This document shows, piece by piece, positions 23,605-32,086 of a stretch of DNA of 64,000 bases. The stretch comes from Geodermatophilus nigrescens (GTDB lineage Bacteria > Actinomycetota > Actinomycetes > Mycobacteriales > Geodermatophilaceae). A program made the position numbers and the translations under genes. Below the pieces are notes generated by a model that was not told the origin of the DNA, did not search any database, and saw nothing but the letters and a program-made list of their open reading frames with translations. The stretch spans positions 992,001-1,056,000 of the forward strand of contig NZ_FQVX01000001.1 in the NCBI RefSeq assembly GCF_900129495.1, written 5' to 3'. Position 1 is the stretch's first letter. Each line of letters opens with the position of its first letter.

Positions 23605-23623
23605 TAAGGTGAGCCTTCCCTGA
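23605..23623 (+). promoter_or_regulatory. IdeR/DtxR-like iron box
   Basis: TAAGGTGAGCCTTCCCTGA matches the 19-bp IdeR consensus (TTAGGTTAGGCTAACCTAA) at most positions and keeps its dyad. It begins with TAAGGT, which can serve as the -10, so iron-loaded repressor would block transcription. A GAGGAGG ribosome-binding site lies between it and GTG 23638. Confidence 0.7.
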
Positions 23624-23637
23624 CTCGAGGAGGGCCC

Positions 23638-24480
23638 GTGGCCGACCCGAACCCCCGCCGCCGCCGGACGCCGCGCACCGGCACCGTCGTGCGCACCGAG
23701 CGGCTCACCCCGCACGTCGTCCGCGTCGTGCTCGGTGGCGAGGGCCTCGCCGGCTTCGCGCCGCAACACACCGACTCGTACGTGAAGCTGCTCTTCCCGC
23801 CGCCGGGCGCCGGCTACGCCGCGCCCTTCGACGTCGAGGACGTGCAGGAGCGGCTGCCCCGCGAGCAGTGGCCGGTGACCCGCACCTACACGGTGCGTGC
23901 GTGGGACGCCGACGCCGGCGAGCTGACCCTCGACTTCGTCGTCCACGGCGACGAGGGCGTGGCCGGCCCGTGGGCGCTGGCCGCCCGGCCGGGCGACACG
24001 CTGCAGTTGTTCGGCCCCGGCGGTGCCTACACGCCCGACGCGACGGCCGGCTGGCACCTGCTGGCCGGCGACGAGACCGCGCTCCCGGCGATCGCCGCCG
24101 CGCTGGAGGTGCTGCCCGCCGGCGCCCGCGCCGAGGTGTTCCTCGAGGTCGCCGGCCCGGAGGAGGAGCAGGAGCTCGCCGCCGGCGACGGCGTGCGGGT
24201 CACCTGGGTCCACCGCAGCGCGGCGCCCGGGGTGGCGCTGGTGGCCGCCGTGCTCGGCGCCGACCTTCCCGAGGGCGACGTCCACGTGTTCGTGCACGGC
24301 GAGGCGGGCTCGGTCCGGGAGCTCCGCCGGTTCGTGCGCACCGGCCTCGGCGTCCCGCGCGAGCGGCTGTCGGTGTCGGGCTACTGGCGCATCGGCCGCA
24401 CCGAGGACCGCTGGCAGGCCGAGAAGCCGGAGTGGAACGCCGCCGTCGAGGCCGAGGAGCAGGGCCTGTCGGTCGCCTGA
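23638..24480 (+). CDS. siderophore-interacting protein (ferric reductase)
   Basis: A 280-residue flavoprotein of the ViuB/SIP family, which reduces ferric siderophores in the cytoplasm to release iron. The FAD-binding barrel includes SYVKLLFPPPG and the motif RTYTVRAWD. The second domain carries GWHLLAGDETALPAIAAAL and the family ending SVSGYWRIGRTEDRWQAEK. GTG 23638 follows GAGGAGG. The iron box directly upstream predicts derepression under iron limitation, in parallel with the binding-protein gene at 31115. Confidence 0.92.
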   Translation: MADPNPRRRRTPRTGTVVRTERLTPHVVRVVLGGEGLAGFAPQHTDSYVKLLFPPPGAGYAAPFDVEDVQERLPREQWPVTRTYTVRAWDADAGELTLDFVVHGDEGVAGPWALAARPGDTLQLFGPGGAYTPDATAGWHLLAGDETALPAIAAALEVLPAGARAEVFLEVAGPEEEQELAAGDGVRVTWVHRSAAPGVALVAAVLGADLPEGDVHVFVHGEAGSVRELRRFVRTGLGVPRERLSVSGYWRIGRTEDRWQAEKPEWNAAVEAEEQGLSVA

Positions 24481-24484
24481 CCGG

Positions 24485-24530
24485 GCCCCGCCGGGGGAGC
24501 CGGGTCAGCCCCGCCGGGGGAGCCGGGTCA
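24485..24530. repeat. tandem 23-bp duplication at a gene end
   Basis: The 23-base unit GCCCCGCCGGGGGAGCCGGG-TCA occurs twice without spacer at 24485-24507 and 24508-24530, and a diverged third copy begins at 24531 inside the enoyl-CoA hydratase coding end. Each unit carries the complement of a TGA stop, so the stop codon itself has been duplicated. Replication slippage is the simple explanation. Confidence 0.85.
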
Positions 24531-25316
24531 GCCCCGCCAGGGGAAGCGCGGCGCCCGGCGCTCGGTGAACGCGGCCACGCCCTCGGCGAGCTCGCCGGCC
24601 GCCGCGGTCTCCCGATACCAGCGCCCTGCGAGCTCCTCGACGTCGTCGCCGGGGGTGCCGGCGGCCAGCGCGGCGGTGATCTCCTTGGCCGCCCGCTGGG
24701 TGAGCGCCGAGCGCGTGGCGAGCACCTCGGCGAACCGGCGCACCTCGCCGGCGAGGTCGCCCGCGGGCAGCAGTCGGTCGACCAGGCCGGTGCGCAGGGC
24801 GGTCTCGGCGTCGACGAGCTCGCCGGAGTAGAGCAGGTAGCGGGCGGTGGCCGGCCCGACCAGCTGCACGAGCTGGCGGGTCGACGTCGGGGTGAAGACG
24901 ATCCCCACCTTCGCCGGGGTGACGCCGAAGACGCCGGTCGGGTCGGTGAACCGCAGGTCGCAGCAGGTGGCCAGCTCCACGCCGCCGCCGATGCAGTGGC
25001 CCCGGACCATCGCGATCGTCGGCTTGGGGAAGTCGCGCAGCGCCGCCTGGGCGGCGAGGTTGTCGCGGCGCAGCCGGGCCATCGGGTCCTCGGCGTCGGG
25101 GCCGCCGAGCAGGTCGGCGATGTCGGCGCCGGCGCAGAAGCTCGGGCCGGCGCCGGTGACCACCAGGACCCGCACGTCCGGGTCCCCGGCCAAGCCGGCG
25201 AGCACGCCGGGCAGCGCCGCCCACATGGCCGCCGTCATGGCGTTGCGCTTGTCCGGGCGGTCGATGGTGAGGACGGCGACGGCGCCGTCCCGGGTCACCC
25301 GCAGGTGCTCGGTCAC
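24528..25316 (-). CDS. enoyl-CoA hydratase/isomerase family protein
   Basis: A 262-residue crotonase-fold protein. The oxyanion-hole motifs are visible (GPSFCAGADIADL and GHCIGGGVELATCCDLRF). Whether both hydratase glutamates are present is uncertain: one candidate lies in GGGVELA, but the second position reads PAKVGIVFTPTSTRQL, so isomerase or hydrolase chemistry is also possible. GTG 25316 is chosen because the upstream metallopeptidase stop lies five bases away; the longer in-frame start would overlap it. It is likely co-transcribed with that gene. Confidence 0.88.
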   Translation of the reverse strand: MTEHLRVTRDGAVAVLTIDRPDKRNAMTAAMWAALPGVLAGLAGDPDVRVLVVTGAGPSFCAGADIADLLGGPDAEDPMARLRRDNLAAQAALRDFPKPTIAMVRGHCIGGGVELATCCDLRFTDPTGVFGVTPAKVGIVFTPTSTRQLVQLVGPATARYLLYSGELVDAETALRTGLVDRLLPAGDLAGEVRRFAEVLATRSALTQRAAKEITAALAAGTPGDDVEELAGRWYRETAAAGELAEGVAAFTERRAPRFPWRG

Positions 25317-25320
25317 CGGG

Positions 25321-26250
25321 TCATCCCAGGTCGTCGGTGGCGAAGGTGTCGCACTGCGCGGGGTCACCGGTCTCGTAGCCGGTGAGGAACCAGCGCTGCC
25401 GCTGCTCGGACGAGCCGTGCGTGAAGGCGTCCTGGTCGACCCGGCCGCCGCCGAGGTTCTCCTGGATGAAGTCGTCGCCGATGCGGCCCGCGGTGTCCAG
25501 CGCCGCGTCGATGTCGGCCTGTGTGATCTCGGTGATCAGCGGGGCGCCGGACTCGTCGGGCACCGTCGTCGCGTGGTTGGCCCAGGCGCCGGCGTAGCAG
25601 TCGGCCTGCAGCTCCAGCCGCACGGTGCCGCTGGTCGGCCCGGTCTCGCCCGGCGTCACCTGCTGGTTGGTGCCGAGCAGGTTCTGCACGTGGTGGCCGT
25701 ACTCGTGGGCGAGCACGTAGGCGTTCGGGAACGCGCCGCCCTCGGCGCCGAACTGGCTGCGCAGCGTGTCGAAGAAGGTCAGGTCGATGTACACGAGCCG
25801 GTCGGCCGGGCAGTAGAAGGGGCCCGACCCGCTGGTGGCGCCGCCGCACTGGGTGCTGACCTGGTCGGAGAAGAAGACCGTGTCGGTGGGGACGTAGCCG
25901 TCGAGGGCCTGCGACCAGTAGTCCTGGATCGAGTCGATGTCGGCGACGACGGCGCACTCGACGGAGGTGTTGGCGTCGCCGCTGTCGTCGCAGGACTGCT
26001 CGAGCGCGCTGTTGTCGGCCGTCTCGCCCGGGCCGAGCCCGCCGGACAGCGCGCCGAGCCCACCGCCGCCGGTGCCGCCTCCGCCGCCCCCGCCGAGGAC
26101 CTGGAACAGCACCAGGACCAGGATGCCGACCAGGCCGAGCCCGCCGCCGCCGACCGCGACGCCGCGCCCGCCGAACCCGCCGCCGCCTCCGCGGCCGCGC
26201 CGGTCCTGGATCGACGACGTGTCGAGGTCGCCGCCCTCCCTGTACCGCAT
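25321..26250 (-). CDS. YpfJ-type neutral zinc metallopeptidase
   Basis: A 309-residue protein. A glycine-rich N-terminal segment precedes a single membrane helix at about residues 38-52 (GLVGILVLVLFQVLGG), so the enzyme is likely anchored and exported. The zinc motif is H182-E183-x2-H186 in AHEYGHHVQNLLG, with a downstream LELQADCYAGAWA supplying the family acidic ligand. Four conserved cysteines may form disulfides outside the cell. ATG 26250 begins MRYREGGDLDTSSIQDRRG, the conserved family start. The natural substrate is unknown. Confidence 0.92.
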   Translation of the reverse strand: MRYREGGDLDTSSIQDRRGRGGGGGFGGRGVAVGGGGLGLVGILVLVLFQVLGGGGGGGTGGGGLGALSGGLGPGETADNSALEQSCDDSGDANTSVECAVVADIDSIQDYWSQALDGYVPTDTVFFSDQVSTQCGGATSGSGPFYCPADRLVYIDLTFFDTLRSQFGAEGGAFPNAYVLAHEYGHHVQNLLGTNQQVTPGETGPTSGTVRLELQADCYAGAWANHATTVPDESGAPLITEITQADIDAALDTAGRIGDDFIQENLGGGRVDQDAFTHGSSEQRQRWFLTGYETGDPAQCDTFATDDLG

Positions 26251-26326
26251 CGCCCTGTGCCTCCCCGGTTCCGCGTGCCGCTCGACGGTGCCATTCGGGC
26301 GGGCGGCCCGCACCCGGGGAGCGGCG

Positions 26327-27937
26327 TCAGCGGCGCCGGCGGGTGCCGAACAGGCCGCGCGTGAGCTCGCGGCCCAGCGCCGAGGCGGCCGAGCGGGCGA
26401 AGCTGCGGAACACCGGGGAGGCCATGACGTCCGCGAGCAGCCCGTCGTCGCCGGCAGGCTCCTCCCCGCGCCGGCTGGAGGCGGGCTCCCGGCGCGGCGC
26501 GGGCTCCCGGCGCGGTTCCTGCCGCCGGGAGGGGGCCTCCGGCGGGGCCGGCGGGGGCGCCAGCCGCGCGGCCAGCAGCTCCTTCGCCGACTCCCGGTCG
26601 ACGGCGGTCCCGTAGCGCGCCTGCAGCGGCGAGGCGGCCACCGCGGCGGCCATCGCGTCGGGCGCCACGGTGCCCATGGAGGCCCGCGGCGCGCGCAGCA
26701 CCGTGCGGGCCAGGGGAGTGGGCGCCCCGCGCTCGGAGAGCACCGTCACCGCCGCCTCGCCGGTGCCGAGCGAGGTGAGCAGCTCCGCGACGTCGTCGTA
26801 GACGTCGCTGCGGGGGAACGTCCGCACGGTCTTCTTCAGCGCGTCGGCGTCCTCCGGCGTGAAGGCGCGCAGCGCGTGCTGCACGCGGTTGCCGAGCTGG
26901 CCGAGGACGTCGGAGGGGACGTCGGTGGGCTGCTGGGTGACGAAGAAGACGCCGACGCCCTTGGACCGGATGAGCCGCACGGTCTGGGTGACCGCCGTCA
27001 GGAACGCCTTGCTCGCGCCGCTGAACAGCAGGTGCGCCTCGTCGAGGAAGAACACGACCTTCGGCTTCTCGAGGTCGCCGACCTCGGGCAGCTCCTCGAA
27101 CAGCTCGGCGAGCAGCCACATGAGGAAGGTGGAGAACAGGGCCGGCCGGTCGGCGACGGCGGGGAGCTCGACGGCGCTGACGACGCCCCGGCCGTCGGGC
27201 GCGGTGCGGATCAGGTCGGCGGGGTCGAAGGCGGGCTCGCCGAAGAAGACGTCGCCGCCGAGGTCCTCCAGCGCCACGAGCTCGCGCAGCACCACGCCGG
27301 CCGTGGCCTTCGACAGCCCGCCGAGGCCCGCGAGCTCCGCCTTGCCCTCCGGCCGGGTCAGCCAGGTGAGCAGCGCCCGCAGGTCGGCGAGGTCGAGCAG
27401 CGGCAGGCCGGCCTCGTCGGCGTGGTGGAAGACCAGGCCGAGCGAGCTCTCCTGCGTCGCGTTGAGGCCCAGCACCTTCGCCAGCAGCGTCGGGCCGAAG
27501 TCGCTGACGGTGGCGCGCACCGGGACGCCGGTGCCGAGCCCGCCGAGCGCCAGGTACTCGACGGGGAACGCGGCCGGCGTCCACGCGTCGCCGGTCTCGG
27601 CCGCCCGGCGGGTGACCCGCTCGCCGGCCTCCCCGGGCTCGGCGAGGCCGGCGAGGTCGCCCTTGAGGTCGGCGAGCACGACCGGGACGCCCGCGGCCGA
27701 CAGCTGCTCGGCCATGAGCTGCAGCGTGCGGGTCTTGCCGGTGCCGGTGGCCCCCGCGATCAGGCCGTGCCGGTTGAGCGACGACAGCGGCAGCCGGACC
27801 TGCGCGCCCGGGTGGGTGCGGCCGCCGGCGGAGACGGCGCCCAGGTCGAGCGCGGCCCCCTCGACGGCGTAGCCGGCGGCGATCCGGGCCGCCGCGGCGG
27901 CGTCGTCGTCCGGGGGAGGTGTGCTGGTCTCGCTCAC
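26327..27937 (-). CDS. HerA-like/DUF853 ATPase
   Basis: A 536-residue P-loop ATPase of the DUF853 group, related to HerA/FtsK motors. Walker A is GATGTGKT (residues 62-69), Walker B is KVVFFLDEAHLL, and FFVTQQPTDVPSDVLGQLGNRVQHAL follows. Residues after 450 form a proline/arginine-rich linker. Its partner nuclease NurA is not present, so this is not a HerA-NurA pair. TACGGT lies seven bases before GTG 27937, indicating leaderless expression. Function in the family is not established; DNA translocation is an inference from homology. Confidence 0.88.
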   Translation of the reverse strand: MSETSTPPPDDDAAAAARIAAGYAVEGAALDLGAVSAGGRTHPGAQVRLPLSSLNRHGLIAGATGTGKTRTLQLMAEQLSAAGVPVVLADLKGDLAGLAEPGEAGERVTRRAAETGDAWTPAAFPVEYLALGGLGTGVPVRATVSDFGPTLLAKVLGLNATQESSLGLVFHHADEAGLPLLDLADLRALLTWLTRPEGKAELAGLGGLSKATAGVVLRELVALEDLGGDVFFGEPAFDPADLIRTAPDGRGVVSAVELPAVADRPALFSTFLMWLLAELFEELPEVGDLEKPKVVFFLDEAHLLFSGASKAFLTAVTQTVRLIRSKGVGVFFVTQQPTDVPSDVLGQLGNRVQHALRAFTPEDADALKKTVRTFPRSDVYDDVAELLTSLGTGEAAVTVLSERGAPTPLARTVLRAPRASMGTVAPDAMAAAVAASPLQARYGTAVDRESAKELLAARLAPPPAPPEAPSRRQEPRREPAPRREPASSRRGEEPAGDDGLLADVMASPVFRSFARSAASALGRELTRGLFGTRRRR

Positions 27938-27963
27938 GCGGGCGACCGTAGCGACGGGCGGCC

Positions 27964-28809
27964 TCAGGCGCGCTCGGCCGGCTCCGCCCCGGTGGTCGGC
28001 GTGGCCTGCGGCTCGTCGCGCAGGAACAGGTACCAGTACGACGTCCCGACGAAGACGACCGCGCCCACGAGGTTGCCGGCGCCGGCCAGCAGCCAGTTGA
28101 CGACGGTGTCGCCCCAGGTGGCGCCCTCGACGCCGGCGAACACCGCGGCGGGCAGGAAGAACATGTTGGCGACGACGTGGTCGAAGCCCATCGCGACGAA
28201 GGCCATGACCGGGAAGAAGACCGCGAGGATCTTGCCCGAGACGCTGGTGGCGGCCAGCGACATCCACACCGCCAGGCACACCAGCCAGTTGCAGCCGACG
28301 CCGCGCAGGAAGGTCTCCCACGCGGTGTGGTGGGTCTTGCCGTCGGCGATCTCGGCCAGCCGGGCGAAGGTCAGCCCCGCGCTGCCGGTGCTGTCCGGGT
28401 CGCCGATGACGCCGGTGGAGACGGCGAGGAAGTACGCGACGAACAGGGCGCCGAGCAGGTTGCCCAGCAGCACCAGGGTGAGGTTGCGGACGACGTCGCC
28501 GATGCCGAGCTTGCCGTTCATCGCGCCGAGCGGGACCAGCATCATGTTGCCGGTGGCCAGGTCGGACCCGGCGATCAGCACCAGGACCAGGCCGAGGGTG
28601 AAGGCGGCGCCCATGAACAGCGTGGGGAGCGTGCCCCACGTCCCGGCGTCCAGGCCGGAGGAGACGGTGATCGCCACCAGCGCGCCGAAGGAGATGTAGG
28701 CGCCGGCGAGGAAGGCCCTGACCAGCACCCGGTCCCACGTCCGGTGCACCTTCTTCGCGCCGGTCGCGCTCGCGACGCGGGCGATCTCGGCGGGTTCCCT
28801 GGCGGCCAT
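27964..28809 (-). CDS. formate/nitrite transporter family channel
   Basis: A 281-residue FNT channel with six predicted membrane helices. Typical marks are FLAGAYISFGALVAI, SDLATGNMMLV, NLLGALFVAYFL, GVGCNWLVCLAVWMS and GFDHVVANMFFLP. These pentameric channels move formate, nitrite or related monovalent anions. No formate dehydrogenase or nitrite reductase gene is nearby, so the substrate is open. GGGGAGG supports ATG 28809. Confidence 0.92.
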   Translation of the reverse strand: MAAREPAEIARVASATGAKKVHRTWDRVLVRAFLAGAYISFGALVAITVSSGLDAGTWGTLPTLFMGAAFTLGLVLVLIAGSDLATGNMMLVPLGAMNGKLGIGDVVRNLTLVLLGNLLGALFVAYFLAVSTGVIGDPDSTGSAGLTFARLAEIADGKTHHTAWETFLRGVGCNWLVCLAVWMSLAATSVSGKILAVFFPVMAFVAMGFDHVVANMFFLPAAVFAGVEGATWGDTVVNWLLAGAGNLVGAVVFVGTSYWYLFLRDEPQATPTTGAEPAERA

Positions 28810-28935
28810 CGCGCCTCCCCGGGGCTCGGCGACGAGCCGCACGCTAGTGGAACGGGACCGTCCGTGCCGACCGGAGGGCGGGCCGGTACCGCCGGGGACC
28901 TAGGGTCAGGGCGTCCACCGAGCCGGGAGGGGTCC

Positions 28936-29325
28936 ATGGCGTTCTCGAACCGGGTGCGCAGCGCGTTGACGACGACGGTGCTCGCCACCGCCGCCACCGG
29001 GTTCCTCGCCGGCTGCGGCAGCGACGACGAGGAGGAGCAGGTCGCCTACTGCACCAACGAGGACGGCGAGATCGTCGACGAGGACTACTGCGACGACGAC
29101 TACCGCGGCGGCGGTGGTGGGCTGTTCTTCCTCTACCTCGGCGGCTTCCGCCCGGGCCTGCCCGTCGGCACCGTGCTGCCCTCCGGCGGCACTCGCGTCG
29201 ACCCGCGCGACACCGCCGCCCGCCAGCGCTACGGCCTGCCCGGCACCGGGTCGGTGGCCAGCGGCACGCGGGTGACCGGCGGCATCGGCTCCGGCACCGG
29301 CGGCACCGGCAGCTCGGGGTCCTGA
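28936..29325 (+). CDS. small cysteine-containing acidic lipoprotein
   Basis: A 129-residue secreted lipoprotein. The signal peptide ends in the lipobox FLAGC with C27. The mature part begins with an acidic cluster (GSDDEEE), then AYCTNEDGEIVDEDYCDDDY, where two cysteines 14 residues apart are embedded in acidic residues. A glycine-rich tail follows. No characterised family is known to me. It lies four bases before the glutathionylspermidine-synthase-like gene and is surely co-transcribed, so it may be an extracytoplasmic partner or metal-binding accessory. Confidence 0.8.
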   Translation: MAFSNRVRSALTTTVLATAATGFLAGCGSDDEEEQVAYCTNEDGEIVDEDYCDDDYRGGGGGLFFLYLGGFRPGLPVGTVLPSGGTRVDPRDTAARQRYGLPGTGSVASGTRVTGGIGSGTGGTGSSGS

Positions 29326-29329
29326 GCCG

Positions 29330-30553
29330 GTGCGCCGCGTCGAGGCCGGCGTCGTCCGGCCGGGCTGGGAGGCCGAGATCGAGTCCTCCGGCCTGGTCTA
29401 CAACCGCACCACGACGCCCGGCGGCGACGTGCGCAGCTACTGGCGCGAGGGTCCGTACTACGACTTCACGTCCGACGAGGTCGCCCGCCTCGAGGGGTGG
29501 GTGTCGCAGCTGTTCGAGATGTGCGTGGCCGCCGGCGACCACGTCGTCGAGAACGACCTGTTCGACCGGATGGGCATCCCGCTGATCGCCCGCTCGGGCA
29601 TCCGGGCCACCTGGGAGGGCGAGCCGCCGAGCGTCTACGGCCGCTTCGACCTGCGCTACGACGGCTCGGGTCCGCCGAAGCTGCTGGAGTTCAACGCCGA
29701 CACCCCGACCGGGCTGGTCGAGGCGGCCGTCGCGCAGTGGAACTGGCACCTGTTCACCGGCCAGGGCCGCGACCAGTGGAACGCGCTGCACGAGAAGCTC
29801 GTCGCCGCGTGGCAGCGCAACCTCACCCGCTGGGAGCGGCGGACCGGCGTGCGCCCGCGGGTGCACCTGGCCTGGTCCACCAGCGACGTCTCCGGCGAGG
29901 ACCGGATGACCGTCGCCTACCTGATGGACACCGTCGTGCAGGCCGGCTACGAGGCCGTCGAGGTCGTCGTCGAGGACATCGCCCTGGACTCCGGCGACGG
30001 CCGCTTCTACGACCCCGCGGGCCGCCACCTCGACGTCGTCTTCAAGCTCTACCCCTGGGAGTGGCTGGTCGACGACGAGTTCGGCGCCGCCGTCCTCGCC
30101 GACGCGGCCCGGCCGGGCGGCACCACCTGGGTCGAGCCGGTCTACAAGATGCTGTGGAGCACCAAGGCGCTGCTGCCGGTGCTGTGGCGGCTCTTCGGCG
30201 GCGACCCGGTGCTCTCCCAGCTGCTGCTGCCGGCCTACTTCGCCGACGAGATGCCCTCGAGCTGGCGGGACTACGTGCGCAAGCCGCTGTGGGGCCGCGA
30301 GGGCGCCAACGTGGAGATCGTGCGCGACGGGCGGGTCGTCACCTCGCTGCCCGGGCGGTACGGCACCGAGGGCTTCGTCGTCCAGGAGTTCGCGCCGCTG
30401 CCCGACTTCGCCGGCGTCGACGGCCCGCACCACCCGGTGCTCGGCGCCTGGGTGGTCGACGGCGAGCCCGCGGGCCTCGGCATCCGCGAGAGCGACGGGC
30501 TGATCACCGACAACCTGAGCTTCTTCGTCCCGCACACCGTCGACGCCCGCTGA
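29330..30553 (+). CDS. glutathionylspermidine synthase family ATP-grasp protein
   Basis: A 407-residue protein of the GSP_synth (YjfC/YgiC) family, which lacks the amidase domain of E. coli Gss. ATP-grasp features include LLEFNADTPTGLVEAA, WEWLVDDEFG, KPLWGREGANVEIV and GTEGFVVQEFAPLPDF. It should ligate a carboxylate to an amine with ATP. Actinobacteria of this kind are expected to use mycothiol rather than glutathione, so the true substrate is probably different, perhaps a peptide or polyamine. GTG 29330 starts four bases after the lipoprotein stop. Confidence 0.88.
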   Translation: MRRVEAGVVRPGWEAEIESSGLVYNRTTTPGGDVRSYWREGPYYDFTSDEVARLEGWVSQLFEMCVAAGDHVVENDLFDRMGIPLIARSGIRATWEGEPPSVYGRFDLRYDGSGPPKLLEFNADTPTGLVEAAVAQWNWHLFTGQGRDQWNALHEKLVAAWQRNLTRWERRTGVRPRVHLAWSTSDVSGEDRMTVAYLMDTVVQAGYEAVEVVVEDIALDSGDGRFYDPAGRHLDVVFKLYPWEWLVDDEFGAAVLADAARPGGTTWVEPVYKMLWSTKALLPVLWRLFGGDPVLSQLLLPAYFADEMPSSWRDYVRKPLWGREGANVEIVRDGRVVTSLPGRYGTEGFVVQEFAPLPDFAGVDGPHHPVLGAWVVDGEPAGLGIRESDGLITDNLSFFVPHTVDAR

Positions 30554-30594
30554 GCCGGCGTGCCGCCCGCGCGGCCGCGACCTACGGTCGGGAC

Positions 30595-31041
30595 ATGCCG
30601 CTGGAGGGTGAGTACGAGCCGAGTCCGCAGCAGTGGGTCCGCGACCAGGTGGAGCGCTACGAGGCCACCGGCGGGCGCGAGGCCAACACGCTGCGCGACA
30701 CCGGCCTGCCGGTCGTCATCTTCACGACCCGGGGGGCCACGACGGGCAAGGTCCGCAAGCAGCCGCTGATGCGGGTCGAGGAGGGCGGCGTCTACGCGAT
30801 GGTCGGCTCGCAGGGCGGGGCGCCGAAGGACCCGGCGTGGGTGGCCAACCTGCGCAAGCACCCCGACCAGGTCACCGTGCAGGACGGCCCGGAGCCGTGG
30901 GACGGCGTCGCCCGGGAGATCACCGGCGAGGAGAAGGCGCAGTGGTGGGAGCGCGCCGTGGCCGCCTACCCGCCCTACGCCGAGTACCAGCAGAAGACCG
31001 ACCGGGTCATCCCCGTCTTCCTCGTCGAGCGGAGGCCCTGA
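30595..31041 (+). CDS. deazaflavin (F420)-dependent nitroreductase family protein
   Basis: A 148-residue protein of the Ddn/FDOR-A family, which uses cofactor F420H2 to reduce quinones or nitro compounds. The split-barrel marks are visible: VIFTTRGATTGKVRKQPLMRVEEGG, YAMVGSQGGAPKDPAWVANLRKHP and the C-terminal PYAEYQQKTDRVIPVFLVE. The length is standard. TACGGT ends six bases before ATG 30595, consistent with a leaderless transcript separate from the upstream pair. Confidence 0.92.
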   Translation: MPLEGEYEPSPQQWVRDQVERYEATGGREANTLRDTGLPVVIFTTRGATTGKVRKQPLMRVEEGGVYAMVGSQGGAPKDPAWVANLRKHPDQVTVQDGPEPWDGVAREITGEEKAQWWERAVAAYPPYAEYQQKTDRVIPVFLVERRP

Positions 31042-31048
31042 CTCGAGG

Positions 31049-31067
31049 TCAGGCAAGGCTGCCCTAA
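31049..31067 (+). promoter_or_regulatory. IdeR/DtxR-like iron box
   Basis: TCAGGCAAGGCTGCCCTAA matches the IdeR consensus at most of its 19 positions with a clear dyad. It overlaps TAAGTT (31065-31070), a probable -10, so binding would block transcription of the iron-siderophore lipoprotein gene that starts at 31115. Confidence 0.75.
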
Positions 31068-31114
31068 GTTGTCTCCCGGTGCCGGACGGTCCGGCGCCGG
31101 GAGGAGGAGCGACG

Positions 31115-32086
31115 GTGCTCTGGGGACGGACGGCGCGCGGACGCGTGGCCGGTGCGGTGGCGGTGGTGGCGGTGCTCGCCGGGTGCGGGTCGACCGAGGC
31201 GGAGGCGGGGGCCGAGGGGGCCCCGGCGTCGGCGGAGACCCGCACCGTGGCGCACGCCGCGGGCACGACCGAGGTCACCGGCTCGCCCGAGCGGGTCGTC
31301 GTCCTGGACACCGGTGAGCTCGACGCCGTCCTGGCGCTCGGCGTCACCCCGGTCGGGGCCGTCCGCACCGACGTGAGCGACGAGCTGCCCGGGTTCGTCG
31401 CCGAGGCCGGCGTCGACCCCGCCGACATCGCCGCCGTGGGCACGATCGCCGAGCCCGACCTCGAGGCGATCGCCGCGCTGGAGCCGGACCTCATCCTGTC
31501 CAACTCCGTGCGGCACGCCGACCTCTACGACCAGCTCGCCCAGGTCGCCCCCACGGTGTTCGCCGAGGCGATCGGGGAGACCTGGCAGGAGAACCTGCTG
31601 CTCGCGGGCGAGGCCCTCGGGCGCGAGGAGCAGGCGCAGGACCTGCTGGACGAGTTCGCCGCCCGCGCCGAGGAGGTCGGCGGCCTCTACGGCGACCCGG
31701 CGCAGACCGAGGTCAGCGTCGCCCGCTTCCTCGACGGGACGCTCATCCGCCTCTACGGCGAGGGGTCCTTCATCGGGTCGGTGCTCGCCGAGGTCGGCTT
31801 CGCCCGGCCGGAGCTGCAGCGCACGTCGGAGACCTTCGTCGAGGTCTCGCCGGAGCAGGTGACCTCCGCCGACGGCGACCTGCTCTTCTACGGCGCCTAC
31901 GGGGCCGACGGCGCGACGGCGGCCGAGCAGGTCACCGCCGGGCCGCTGTGGGCGTCGATCCCGGCGGTCGCCGAGGACCGCTCGGTGGCCGTCGACGACG
32001 ACCGGTGGTTCCTCGGCCTCGGCCCGCTGGGCGCCGGGCTGGTGCTCGACGACCTCGAGGAGCTGGCGCCTCAGCTGGCCGGCTGA
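31115..32086 (+). CDS. iron-siderophore ABC transporter binding lipoprotein
   Basis: A 323-residue FecB/FepB-like solute-binding protein. The signal peptide ends in VLAGC (C24, lipid attachment). The two lobes carry family phrases such as GSPERVVVLDTGELDAVLALGVTPVG, IAALEPDLILSN and RFLDGTLIRLYGEGSFIGSVLAEVGF. It captures ferric siderophores outside the membrane for an ABC importer, whose permease and ATPase are not in this window. GTG 31115 has GAGGAGGAGC upstream. The IdeR-like box indicates iron repression. Confidence 0.92.
   Translation: MLWGRTARGRVAGAVAVVAVLAGCGSTEAEAGAEGAPASAETRTVAHAAGTTEVTGSPERVVVLDTGELDAVLALGVTPVGAVRTDVSDELPGFVAEAGVDPADIAAVGTIAEPDLEAIAALEPDLILSNSVRHADLYDQLAQVAPTVFAEAIGETWQENLLLAGEALGREEQAQDLLDEFAARAEEVGGLYGDPAQTEVSVARFLDGTLIRLYGEGSFIGSVLAEVGFARPELQRTSETFVEVSPEQVTSADGDLLFYGAYGADGATAAEQVTAGPLWASIPAVAEDRSVAVDDDRWFLGLGPLGAGLVLDDLEELAPQLAG

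Larger units (their letters stand above)
23287..23637. other. divergent intergenic region
   Basis: This 351-base stretch separates the minus-strand stress cluster from the plus-strand siderophore-interacting gene. It contains a possible sigma-B-type promoter on the minus strand and an IdeR-like box on the plus strand. The open frames through it are arginine-rich and unsupported. Confidence 0.6.

Noticed and set aside
23299-23607. 102-residue plus-strand ORF in the divergent region
   Set aside because: It is arginine/glycine-rich, has no ribosome-binding site and covers the control elements of both flanking genes.
26327-27937. HerA-NurA DNA processing or anti-phage system
   Set aside because: Only the ATPase is present, with no nuclease or SIR2/DUF4297 partner; neighbours are a peptidase and an anion channel.
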